Below are positions 24,781 through 31,413 of a stretch of DNA of 64,000 nt, one piece after another. Origin of the DNA: Calderihabitans maritimus (GTDB lineage Bacteria; Bacillota; KKC1; Calderihabitantales; Calderihabitantaceae); NCBI RefSeq assembly GCF_002207765.1, contig NZ_BDGJ01000018.1, positions 1 through 64,000 of the forward strand, in the 5' to 3' direction. Made by a program: the position numbers and the translations under genes. Numbering within the stretch: position 1 is the first letter of the stretch; every line of letters starts with the position of its first letter. Below the pieces are notes generated by a model. It did not search any database. It was not told the DNA's origin and saw nothing but the letters and a program-made list of their open reading frames with translations.

Positions 24781-25011
24781 ATGGCTAAGATCGTCATCGA
24801 AAATATGCAAAACTGTGCCGGCTGTTATTTATGCGTCCTGGCTTGTTCATTTTTTACTCGGCAAGAGAGAAGTTTTAATCTATCCGAGGCCAAAATAAAT
24901 GTTAGCCGTATAGATGGACAAAACCGTTTCCGAGTTAGTATTGACCAAAATTGTTCGGCATGTGGCCAGTGTGCCAACTTCTGCCATTACGGCGTTTTAA
25001 GCAAAATGTAA
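24781..25011 (+). CDS. Ferredoxin-like subunit of aldehyde ferredoxin oxidoreductase
   Basis: A 76-residue protein with cysteine clusters CAGCYLCVLAC and CSACGQCANFC that suit two [4Fe-4S] clusters, each lacking the usual CP ending. GAGAGGGGGGG lies upstream of ATG 24781. It sits 18 nt before the AOR gene, the usual arrangement of a dedicated electron-transfer partner. It probably carries electrons from the tungsten enzyme to general ferredoxin. Confidence 0.88.
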   Translation: MAKIVIENMQNCAGCYLCVLACSFFTRQERSFNLSEAKINVSRIDGQNRFRVSIDQNCSACGQCANFCHYGVLSKM

Positions 25012-25029
25012 AAAGGGGGGACTTCTTTT

Positions 25030-26901
25030 ATGCGAGGAGGATATGCAGGAAGCATTATGTATGTGGACCTTACCAACCGAACGGTAACCCGAGAACGATT
25101 ACCGGAGGATTATGTTCACCGTTTTATAGGGGGTGCAGGTATAAACAGTAGGTTACTCTGGGACCTGGTGGACCCAAGGGTTGACGCTTTTTCGCCAGAT
25201 AATGCTTTGATTTTTGGTACGGGACCTTTTGTAGGAACCATCATTCCGGGGTCTAGTAAATCTAATGTGACGGCAAAATCTCCGCATAAAAAATTTCAGG
25301 GATTGTCGGGGCACGGTCTTTTTGGTATGTTAAAGTTCACTGGTCACGACCATTTAATTATAACCGGCAAAGCCAGCAAGCCTATTTACTTAAAAATTCT
25401 GAATAATCAGGTAGAATTTTGTGACGCTAGCCATCTCTGGGGTAGAGACGTTTGGGAAACTACTGATGCTGTCTGGGCCGAAGTGGGAGATTCTTTTATG
25501 GTTTCGGCTATAGGTCCTGCGGGCGAGAATCTGGTGAAGGATGCGAGCATTATCACCAATAAATATGCCACTTTTGCCCGTACTGGCATGGGAGCGGTAA
25601 TGGGATCCAAGAATCTTAAGGCCATTGCAATGTACGGTACCCGTCCGGTGAAAGTGGCTGACCCTAAACGTCTAACCAAACTGATTAATGAAGTGTACAA
25701 GGAATTGACCTCTCATCCTAACTTTCTGGATTGGAGAAAATACGGTACTTTGATTAGCTTGGAGACTTTTGCCCGAATGGGAATATATGCAGCGAAAAAT
25801 TACCAGAAGGCTTATGGTAAAAATTTATTGAAAACTTTTAATTATGAGACCTTTCTGTCTATTAAGGAAGGTGATGTGGCTTGCCTGGGATGCCCAGTGG
25901 GCTGTAAACACCACCTTAAGCTTATAGAAGACGGAGAAGAATTATCGGTTTCCATTTCCTGCCTTAATGCAGTACTGCAGAGTTTTGGAACTTTTTGTTT
26001 AGTAAAAGGCTGGCAAAATGTGGTAAGGTGCGCAGCCAAGGCGGCGCGGATGGGATTGGACCTTTTCAGTGTTGGCAATTTAATTTCGTTTGCCATGGAG
26101 TTATACCAACGGGGAATAATTGACAGCAAGGATACTAACGGCCTGGAACTGAATTGGGGAGATACTGAGGTTGTACTGGAGCTTTTGGAACAAATCGGCA
26201 GGCGGAGAGGTTTCGGAAACATCTTGGCTGACGGTTTGATCGAGGCGCCTAAACATATTGCCAGGAATGCCGAGGAGTACGCCATGCAGAGTAAGGGCCT
26301 AGGATTAATCTACGATCCCCGGATCAGGTTGGAATCCACTGAGATATTCAGTCAATTTTCTAATGTGCGGGGCCACGCGTCCAATGTAAGCATCACGATG
26401 GTGAAGAGAAAGCCAGAACAGATAAAGCGCTTCGCCCAAAAGATCGGGATTCCTGAAAACAGATGGCCTCAGGTCCTTCAAGGCTCTGAAGGATATAACG
26501 TGGCCCGGTTGACCAAGTGGACGGAAGATGTCACGTCGGTGATGGAGTTCTTGGGCCTATGTTATTTTCCTATGTACCAGCGTTTTTCTATGGATATTTG
26601 GGTCGAAATCTTTAAGGCCCTGACAGGTATGGATTCGAGTGTGGAGAAGATGCTGAAAGCTGCGGAGAATGTCTGGAACATACGGCGTGTTTACAACATG
26701 AGGGCAGGGGCAACCATAAGTGATGATAGCTGGCCCCGCAGATTTGTACGGGAGTCGGTGAGCTTCAATGATAAAACCTATGGTCCTTTGAATGAGCAAC
26801 AGATGGAGCAATTGGTCAAAGAATATTACGATGAAAGAGGCTGGGATCCTGAAACAGGAGAGGTAAGTGAAACTAAGTTGAAAGAATTAGGATTATTTTA
26901 A
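25030..26901 (+). CDS. aor: Aldehyde:ferredoxin oxidoreductase (tungstopterin)
   Basis: A 623-residue AOR-family enzyme that oxidises aldehydes to acids (or reverses this) with ferredoxin. Signatures are the N-terminal GGYAGSIMYVDLT, the pterin-binding FIGGAGINSRLLWDL, ATFARTGMGAVMGSKNLKA, and CLGCPVGCKHH for the [4Fe-4S] cluster. The end carries a family-typical C-terminus. AAAGGGGGG is upstream of ATG 25030. It follows its ferredoxin partner. Substrate range cannot be read from the sequence. Confidence 0.93.
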   Translation: MRGGYAGSIMYVDLTNRTVTRERLPEDYVHRFIGGAGINSRLLWDLVDPRVDAFSPDNALIFGTGPFVGTIIPGSSKSNVTAKSPHKKFQGLSGHGLFGMLKFTGHDHLIITGKASKPIYLKILNNQVEFCDASHLWGRDVWETTDAVWAEVGDSFMVSAIGPAGENLVKDASIITNKYATFARTGMGAVMGSKNLKAIAMYGTRPVKVADPKRLTKLINEVYKELTSHPNFLDWRKYGTLISLETFARMGIYAAKNYQKAYGKNLLKTFNYETFLSIKEGDVACLGCPVGCKHHLKLIEDGEELSVSISCLNAVLQSFGTFCLVKGWQNVVRCAAKAARMGLDLFSVGNLISFAMELYQRGIIDSKDTNGLELNWGDTEVVLELLEQIGRRRGFGNILADGLIEAPKHIARNAEEYAMQSKGLGLIYDPRIRLESTEIFSQFSNVRGHASNVSITMVKRKPEQIKRFAQKIGIPENRWPQVLQGSEGYNVARLTKWTEDVTSVMEFLGLCYFPMYQRFSMDIWVEIFKALTGMDSSVEKMLKAAENVWNIRRVYNMRAGATISDDSWPRRFVRESVSFNDKTYGPLNEQQMEQLVKEYYDERGWDPETGEVSETKLKELGLF

Positions 26902-26992
26902 ACGGATTTTCGAACTATGCGAAACAATCATTACCATCATGGAGGCACTTTACTAAACTCTAGCACAAGATGGTTAATCGAATGCAGTTTGA

Positions 26993-27030
26993 ATCCATCC
27001 CCGAATTTAATAGGGGATGGGTTTCATTTT
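26993..27030 (+). terminator. Terminator of the ferredoxin-AOR operon
   Basis: Perfect 8-bp stem CCATCCCC (26995-27002) with GGGGATGG (27013-27020), followed by GTTTCATTTT. Confidence 0.75.
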
Positions 27031-27062
27031 GAAAGTATTAGAGAAAAAAATAAAAATAATTA

Positions 27063-27091
27063 TTGAAATAGTGGTGGGAAAATAATATAAT
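27063..27091 (+). promoter_or_regulatory. Promoter of the HesB-like selenoprotein gene
   Basis: TTGAAA (27063-27068) and TATAAT (27086-27091) separated by 17 bp, a strong sigma-A-type promoter. A palindrome covers the expected start site. Confidence 0.75.
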
Positions 27092-27095
27092 AAGG

Positions 27096-27116
27096 ATATA
27101 CCTCTAAGGGGTATAT
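27096..27116. promoter_or_regulatory. CsoR/CstR-like operator palindrome
   Basis: ATATACC-N7-GGTATAT, 4 bp after the -10 box. The ATACC...GGGGTAT pattern resembles known operators of the CsoR/CstR/FrmR repressor family; that assignment is inference. A related palindrome occupies the same place at 52535. Confidence 0.5.
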
Positions 27117-27151
27117 TCTACAAATAGATAAACTAGTTTGGGGGGTCAAGA

Positions 27152-27433
27152 GTGAAACTTACGGTATCAGACGCTGCGAGTAAGCAACTAGCCGGCTACA
27201 AAGGAAAAAACATTCGTATTTTTATTTCCGGTATCGGTTGAGGAGGTAGCCCGCGGTTTGGCATGGCTCTGGATGAGCCTAAGAATAGTGATACGTTGAT
27301 TGAGAAGAACGGTATAACTTTTCTCGTCGACGATAGAATCGAGAAAGCATTTCCCGAAATACATGTCGATTACAGGAGTTCACTTTTCGGTGAAGGATTC
27401 GTTATTTACGCCGGGGAAAATCAGGGGTGCTAA
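27152..27433 (+). CDS. HesB/IscA-like selenoprotein (in-frame TGA read as selenocysteine)
   Basis: A 93-residue HesB/IscA-like protein if TGA 27239-27241 (codon 30) is read as selenocysteine: it begins MKLTVSDAASKQLAGYKGK, continues IRIFISGIG-Sec-GGSPRFGMALDEP and ends YAGENQGC before TAA. The Sec stands where the family has its N-terminal conserved Cys in a GxGCGG motif. The frame is open and family-like on both sides of the TGA. GGGGGGTCAAGA precedes GTG 27152. HesB-like selenoproteins are a known bacterial group; the role (cluster carriage, sulfur or redox chemistry) is not settled. It has its own promoter, operator and terminator. A nonsense pseudogene is the alternative. Confidence 0.85.
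27239..27272 (+). promoter_or_regulatory. Putative bacterial SECIS element
   Basis: Just after the TGA the RNA can form AGCC (27248-27251) with GGCT (27265-27268), and an inner GCC/GGC alternative, exposing GGTTT in the apical loop about 13 nt from the TGA. Bacterial SECIS hairpins lie in this place and often expose a GGU. The fold was reasoned by eye only. Confidence 0.45.
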
Positions 27434-27473
27434 AGATTTCGATATAATTCGGCTATGCACCTACAGAGTTTCC

Positions 27474-27510
27474 GTGCAGGGATTGGTATCCCTGCACTTT
27501 ATTTATTTTA
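27474..27510. terminator. Terminator shared by the selenoprotein gene and the convergent gene
   Basis: Perfect 9-bp stem GTGCAGGGA (27474-27482) with TCCCTGCAC (27489-27497), followed on the plus strand by TTTATTTATTTTA. The minus-strand gene ends at 27503. Confidence 0.8.
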
Positions 27511-27826
27511 CTTCTACGCTGCAAATCAGCTTGGTAGGAATGACGACTCTTTTGATATTTCTTTCACTAAAGATTAAACCGGTTTCACTGAAGTAATCAA
27601 CGGTAAGATTTATTCCGGCTACTTCTACAAAGTCGGCACCAACTGATCCCGTTCCTAGGGTCCCCCCGCTGACTTTTTTCAGCAAGTCATTGCATTCCCA
27701 CTCTATCACCACTTCATGGTCGGGGTACTGGGCCTTTATCTGGGACAGTCTGACCAAGAAAGTAGGAGAAAACTGTTGCCTAATTACTTCACTCTGTTGA
27801 TCTTCTACCTTATTGCTCATATTCAT
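27503..27826 (-). CDS. Hypothetical protein, 107 residues
   Basis: A soluble 107-residue protein I do not recognise. It has an N-terminal helix (RQQFSPTFLVRLSQIKAQYP) and a beta-rich half with EVVIEWECNDLL and ADFVEVAGINLTVDYFSETG. One Cys in the WEC motif and one near the end are present. AAGGGTGA lies before the ATG; a second ATG two codons in is also possible. It converges on the HesB-like selenoprotein gene and shares its terminator. Confidence 0.65.
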   Translation of the reverse strand: MNMSNKVEDQQSEVIRQQFSPTFLVRLSQIKAQYPDHEVVIEWECNDLLKKVSGGTLGTGSVGADFVEVAGINLTVDYFSETGLIFSERNIKRVVIPTKLICSVEVK

Positions 27827-28008
27827 TCACCCTTTCTAAGTCAGTATGCTGAGTTTTCCACTCCAATATACAATATTTCGGAGAAATAATTTTTTGTGCG
27901 CCTTGAAGTAGAAATATCTAAAATATTTTCCGAGTACTCAAAGCTCATAAAGATCTAGTTTTAATTTCCATCACCCGGGGGAAAATAAAAAAGCGAAAGG
28001 GTGAAAGT

Positions 28009-28353
28009 ATGCGGCAAGACAAAGATGTACTGAAAGGTCTGAAGCGAATAGTGGAGGAAATGGTGAGGCGGTATTCTCCAGAACGGATCGTAATCTTCGG
28101 CTCATATGCCACGGGTGGTTGGTACCAGGGTGAACCGGTCGATATGCTCATTATCACGGAAGATAATGCCAGGTTGGAAGAAGAGCCTCAGGAGAAACAA
28201 ACAATTTACCTGGACGGTCTGGCGGTAACACCGTTAGTCTTGAGTCCGCAGGAGATCAGCATGCGCGTCGCGGGAGATAATGATTTGATTGAGGAGATAA
28301 TCCGGGAAGGAGTCGTAGTTTATGAAAAGGATCTTAGTAGATACAGTAAATAA
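28009..28353 (+). CDS. MNT-type nucleotidyltransferase domain protein
   Basis: A 114-residue minimal nucleotidyltransferase. IVIFGSYATGGWYQGEPVDMLII matches the GSxxxG...DxD active-site pattern, but the first Asp of the DxD pair is replaced by Pro (PVD). The same position in active members is normally SDID. The protein may therefore be inactive or use another metal ligand. GAAAGGGTG precedes ATG 28009. No HEPN partner gene follows, so it is not a classical MNT-HEPN toxin pair. Confidence 0.72.
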   Translation: MRQDKDVLKGLKRIVEEMVRRYSPERIVIFGSYATGGWYQGEPVDMLIITEDNARLEEEPQEKQTIYLDGLAVTPLVLSPQEISMRVAGDNDLIEEIIREGVVVYEKDLSRYSK

Positions 28354-28446
28354 AATTTTCATGTCCAACGCAGAAACTCTGGACCCAAAGTTTTAAAATG
28401 CTGGTCAGTAATAGTATTTGACATCTCAAGGCAGAGGTGGGCTACA

Positions 28447-28690
28447 TTGATTCGCACGCTGGCTATAACAAAAGACGCGCGACTGATCCGTGATTTACCC
28501 CTTAACTGATTGTCCGACCCGAATATCCGTTGGTACTGGGCAGATTTCGAAGCTCTAAGTGAGGAGAAAGTGTCTTTACTGAACTTAAATGGCGGTACGG
28601 CTATTTCACTGTATTGGGGATTATGATTATCATTGCCATAGTCAGCTTTTATCGTTTCGACATAATGGCTGGTTTGATATTTATGAATAG
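28447..28690 (+). pseudogene. corA magnesium transporter remnant
   Basis: Two ends of a CorA-type transporter with the middle missing. The first piece reads IRTLAITKDARLIRDLPLN, an in-frame TGA, then LSDPNIRWYWADFEALSEE, as at a CorA N-terminus. After about 28585 the frame changes and gives ELKWRYGYFTVLGIMIIIAIVSFY, the last CorA helix. A further one-base shift gives RHNGWFDIYE and stop 28688-28690. About 250 internal residues, including the GMN motif, are lost. This is a deletion plus point decay, not a sequencing error. Confidence 0.72.
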
Positions 28691-28790
28691 CTGTCAAAGA
28701 ACTGGCAAAAAAGGAATTCTAAAAACTTTTACCGAAACAAGCTATTTATGATATTACCCTAAAGTTTTGTGGATCAAGGAGTGTCCTCAA

Positions 28791-29414
28791 TTGGAATTTT
28801 GGGGAATTGATTTTTCGCAACTTTTTGTCCTTGCAACAAAATTGGGATATTGGGGTACCGCAGCGGCACTGTTTATAGAGGGATTAACGCTTCCTTTTCC
28901 AGGGGGTACTTTTCTCTTATTCTACGGCTTTTTGGCTTCGCAAGGAAAGATATCTTTATTGCCTACTATTATCAGTGGTTCACTGGGTTATACATTTGCT
29001 TGTACGGTTCCTTATTGGATCGGCAGGGTAGGCGGAAGGCCGATTTTATTAAGTTACGGCCGTTACATCGGCCTCTCAGGAAAACGCTTTCAACAGGCTG
29101 AACAATGGTTTGCCAAGTACGGAATGCCGCTAGTAGCATTTGGTCGATTACTCTTTTTCCGTAATTATGTTTCATATCTTGCGGGTATGGCCCAAATGAC
29201 GCCTCAATCGTTTTACCTTTATACCTGGTTGGGTATAACACCTTGGGTGGCTTATATGGTAATGATGGGTTACATACTAGGGAACAATTGGAAACATCCT
29301 ATGGTCTTAGTTGACCGCTACAGTTGGCCGGCAGCGGCTGCAATTATTTTGATGATTTTAACGGTCGCAGTATTTTATTGGTCATATAAGGTACGAATAG
29401 CTGATAAAGGCTAG
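28791..29414 (+). CDS. DedA-family membrane protein
   Basis: A DedA/SNARE-associated-type membrane protein of about 207 residues with roughly four to five helices. Family features: FIEGLTLPFPGGTFLLFYGF near the N-terminus and the FGRLLFFRNYVSYLAGMAQM segment with its conserved Arg pair. Members help recycle undecaprenyl phosphate or keep proton-driven membrane homeostasis. The TTG at 28791 has AAGGAG 9 nt upstream; the frame also opens at TTG 28767, which would place that site inside. Monocistronic. Confidence 0.88.
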   Translation: MEFWGIDFSQLFVLATKLGYWGTAAALFIEGLTLPFPGGTFLLFYGFLASQGKISLLPTIISGSLGYTFACTVPYWIGRVGGRPILLSYGRYIGLSGKRFQQAEQWFAKYGMPLVAFGRLLFFRNYVSYLAGMAQMTPQSFYLYTWLGITPWVAYMVMMGYILGNNWKHPMVLVDRYSWPAAAAIILMILTVAVFYWSYKVRIADKG

Positions 29415-29804
29415 GGAGTCATGCCCTAAAACGCCTTTTCCATTCTATTTATTATTTATTCGAAATCTTAGGAGGTATTTTTTTAAAAATCTTAATTTGG
29501 TAGCTTAAATCAGCTTAAATCACGTCCGGCAAACTATTGTCCAGCAGTATTTTAAAAGAACATATGAATGATCTCACATGCTTAAGAAGTTAAAAAACTT
29601 GCTTCATTTGGCAAATACAACATTAAGGTTGGAATTGGGTGAAGGCTATGTGAGTTATAGTAGATGATGAAAAACCTGAACAGAAATGATATTGATGCAT
29701 TCTTGAGGTTTAGCTGAATTCGGAGGCCGAACGGGCTTATTTAATTGTAATTTTCTATATATAAGTTTACATAATGTTTATTATGGGAAGTTTTTATTCC
29801 AAAA
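29415..29804. other. AT-rich non-coding stretch
   Basis: No gene or RNA is seen. It contains a short direct repeat (TAGCTTAAATCA region near 29501-29520) and scattered short open frames without starts. Possibly decayed coding sequence, but nothing can be assigned. Confidence 0.4.
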
Positions 29805-29837
29805 AATAAATCCGAAGGTATACCCTATCTCCTTCGG
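29805..29837 (-). terminator. Terminator of the small Cys-rich gene
   Basis: Read on the minus strand, stem CCGAAGG/CCTTCGG (29812-29818 with 29831-29837) is followed by ATTTATTTTTTGG. Confidence 0.75.
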
Positions 29838-29859
29838 CCTAAGAATGTTGAGTAACAGC

Positions 29860-30057
29860 TTACTTTTTGTTATTTTTATTTTTATTAATAAACTCTATAT
29901 TAAGCAAAATATCATCAATTTTAATGCCTCGGTAATCAGCTTCCGTTTCAATACACCGGGCGCAGTTATCGCATGTTTTTTCTGGTTCAAGATCGCAATA
30001 TTTACATTCCCCGCATTGTATGCATTGTCTATCCCAAATAACACAATCTTTTTGCAA
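29860..30057 (-). CDS. Small cysteine-rich protein, unknown
   Basis: A 65-residue protein with nine Cys: one near the N-terminus, then CIQCGECKYC and CDNCARC. Spacings like CxxCxxCxxC suit zinc or iron-sulfur binding, but the family is not recognised. The TTG at 30055-30057 has AGAGGTGGG upstream at good spacing; the frame also opens at 30069, where GTG would overlap the ribosome site. It ends in a lysine/asparagine-rich tail. It has its own terminator and lies beyond yneA, same strand. Confidence 0.65.
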   Translation of the reverse strand: MQKDCVIWDRQCIQCGECKYCDLEPEKTCDNCARCIETEADYRGIKIDDILLNIEFINKNKNNKK

Positions 30058-30145
30058 TAAGCTACCCACCTCTTTTGTCTTAATTTTTTATGTAAATAAT
30101 AAAATATGTTGAATATATTTGCAAGTTGGATTTATTTACTTTAAA

Positions 30146-30469
30146 TTACTTAATAACAGGTATTCTTAACACCTGGCCGGGATAAACCATAGATGTTTCT
30201 AAGCTATTGATTTGCTTTATTTCATAAATAAAGGCACGTATATCTTCCCCTGGCTGCAAGTGCCTTTTGGCCACATTCCACAATGTATCTCCTTTTCTCA
30301 CAACTACTTCTTTAAATATCGCTTTTCCGCTATCAGCGGCGACCGTTCGCTGTACCTGTGCCGTAAGGAAAAAGAAGATTGCGGTCACTAGCAGGACCAT
30401 TGCAACAAATTGAAAGTGTTTCTTAGTATTACTCCGGCATACATTATTGCCGAAACTAATTAGTTTCAT
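30146..30469 (-). CDS. yneA: LysM-domain membrane protein, YneA-like SOS division inhibitor
   Basis: A 107-residue protein with one N-terminal membrane helix (FQFVAMVLLVTAIFFFLTA) and a C-terminal LysM domain (VVVRKGDTLWNVAKRHL...YPGQVLRIPV). This architecture, divergent from lexA, is that of YneA, which delays division after DNA damage. ATG 30467-30469 has GGGAGGCGG upstream; a longer frame to 30538 would run through the regulatory region. LexA boxes lie in the gap to lexA, so SOS induction is expected. The function is inferred from architecture and position. Confidence 0.82.
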   Translation of the reverse strand: MKLISFGNNVCRSNTKKHFQFVAMVLLVTAIFFFLTAQVQRTVAADSGKAIFKEVVVRKGDTLWNVAKRHLQPGEDIRAFIYEIKQINSLETSMVYPGQVLRIPVIK

Positions 30470-30515
30470 TTTACCGCCTCCCAAACGTGTGTTCTGTTTA
30501 ATACCAAGTATATCA

Positions 30516-30527
30516 GAACATATGTTC
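30516..30527. promoter_or_regulatory. LexA (SOS) box 1
   Basis: GAACATATGTTC, a perfect palindrome matching the Gram-positive LexA operator, between yneA and lexA. Confidence 0.9.
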
Positions 30528-30553
30528 TTTGTCAACAAAATTTTTGCATTTTC

Positions 30554-30567
30554 CGAACAAGTGTTTG
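30554..30567. promoter_or_regulatory. LexA (SOS) box 2
   Basis: CGAACAAGTGTTTG, one mismatch in the GAAC-N4-GTTC core. It overlaps the -35 box of the lexA promoter, fitting autorepression. A weaker third match lies near 30484-30495. Confidence 0.75.
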
Positions 30568-30593
30568 AATTATATTATTTATTGTGTTATAAT
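30565..30593 (+). promoter_or_regulatory. lexA promoter
   Basis: TTGAAT (30565-30570) and TATAAT (30588-30593) with 17-bp spacing; overlaps LexA box 2. Confidence 0.8.
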
Positions 30594-30649
30594 ATTAGTC
30601 GATCTGGCTTGGGTTGTGTTTTTCTACAGAAGTTTCGGGGGTGGAAAAT

Positions 30650-31261
30650 ATGTACGAGGATCTCAGCCGTCGACAGTTAGCCATTTTGGAATTTATTAAA
30701 GAGGAAATTCGTAAAAAAGGCTACCCACCATCAGTTAGAGAGATTGGTCAAGCTGTAGGTCTGAGTTCCAGCTCTACGGTACACTCTCATTTGGCTCAAT
30801 TGGAGAAAAAAGGATATATTCGCCGGGATCCTACCAAACCTAGAGCTATTGAAGTACTTGACAGGTCAAGAGAAACACAAAAGGAAACGGTTAATGTGCC
30901 TCTGGTAGGCCGGGTAGCCGCCGGACAACCGATTTTGGCGGAAGAAAATATTGAGGATACCTTCCCCCTTCCCTTGGAGTTTGCGCGAAGTGAGGAAGTA
31001 TTCTTCCTTAGAGTAAAAGGAGACAGCATGATAGAAGCAGGCATTTTTGAAGGGGATTACCTGTTAGTGCGACGTCAGAACACGGCCCAGAACGGGGACA
31101 TTGTAGTGGCGTTGGTAGATGATGAAGCTACGGTAAAGCGTTTTTACAAAGAAAAGGGTTATGTAAAATTACAGCCGGAAAACCAATACATGGAACCTAT
31201 CATTACTGCCAATGTAACTATTGTCGGTAAGGTTATCGGGCTTTTCCGGAAGATTTATTAA
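30650..31261 (+). CDS. lexA: LexA repressor
   Basis: A 203-residue SOS repressor. The N-terminal winged helix carries [24 protein letters not shown]. The self-cleavage Ala-Gly is in [11 protein letters not shown]. The catalytic Ser is in GDSMIEAGI and the Lys in [14 protein letters not shown] 30650 has GGGGGTGG upstream. It is autoregulated by the LexA boxes in front and terminated by a strong hairpin. All key residues are intact. Confidence 0.96.
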   Translation: MYEDLSRRQLAILEFIKEEIRKKGYPPSVREIGQAVGLSSSSTVHSHLAQLEKKGYIRRDPTKPRAIEVLDRSRETQKETVNVPLVGRVAAGQPILAEENIEDTFPLPLEFARSEEVFFLRVKGDSMIEAGIFEGDYLLVRRQNTAQNGDIVVALVDDEATVKRFYKEKGYVKLQPENQYMEPIITANVTIVGKVIGLFRKIY

Positions 31262-31285
31262 AAGCGACCAATAATGGGGATAATA

Positions 31286-31323
31286 AAACCCGCTGCATTG
31301 GTCCAATTCAGCGGGTTTTTTCG
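31286..31323 (+). terminator. Terminator of lexA
   Basis: Stem AACCCGCTG (31288-31296) with CAGCGGGTT (31309-31317), followed by TTTTTCG. Confidence 0.9.
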
Positions 31324-31413
31324 TTATTGGGGAGTAAAACTATTCTTTTTTTGAGCATAAGGATCCCTATTGTAGTGGGTAATATTGCAAAAAAAGGAAT
31401 TGGAGGAACTGCG

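Noticed and set aside
27239-27241. TGA as a simple nonsense mutation
   Set aside because: It sits exactly at the conserved Cys position, the frame stays family-like to its end, and promoter, ribosome site and terminator are intact; selenocysteine is the better reading.
28359-28697. Minus-strand open frame of 112 residues
   Set aside because: The plus strand of the same stretch encodes recognisable CorA ends, so the minus frame is a shadow.
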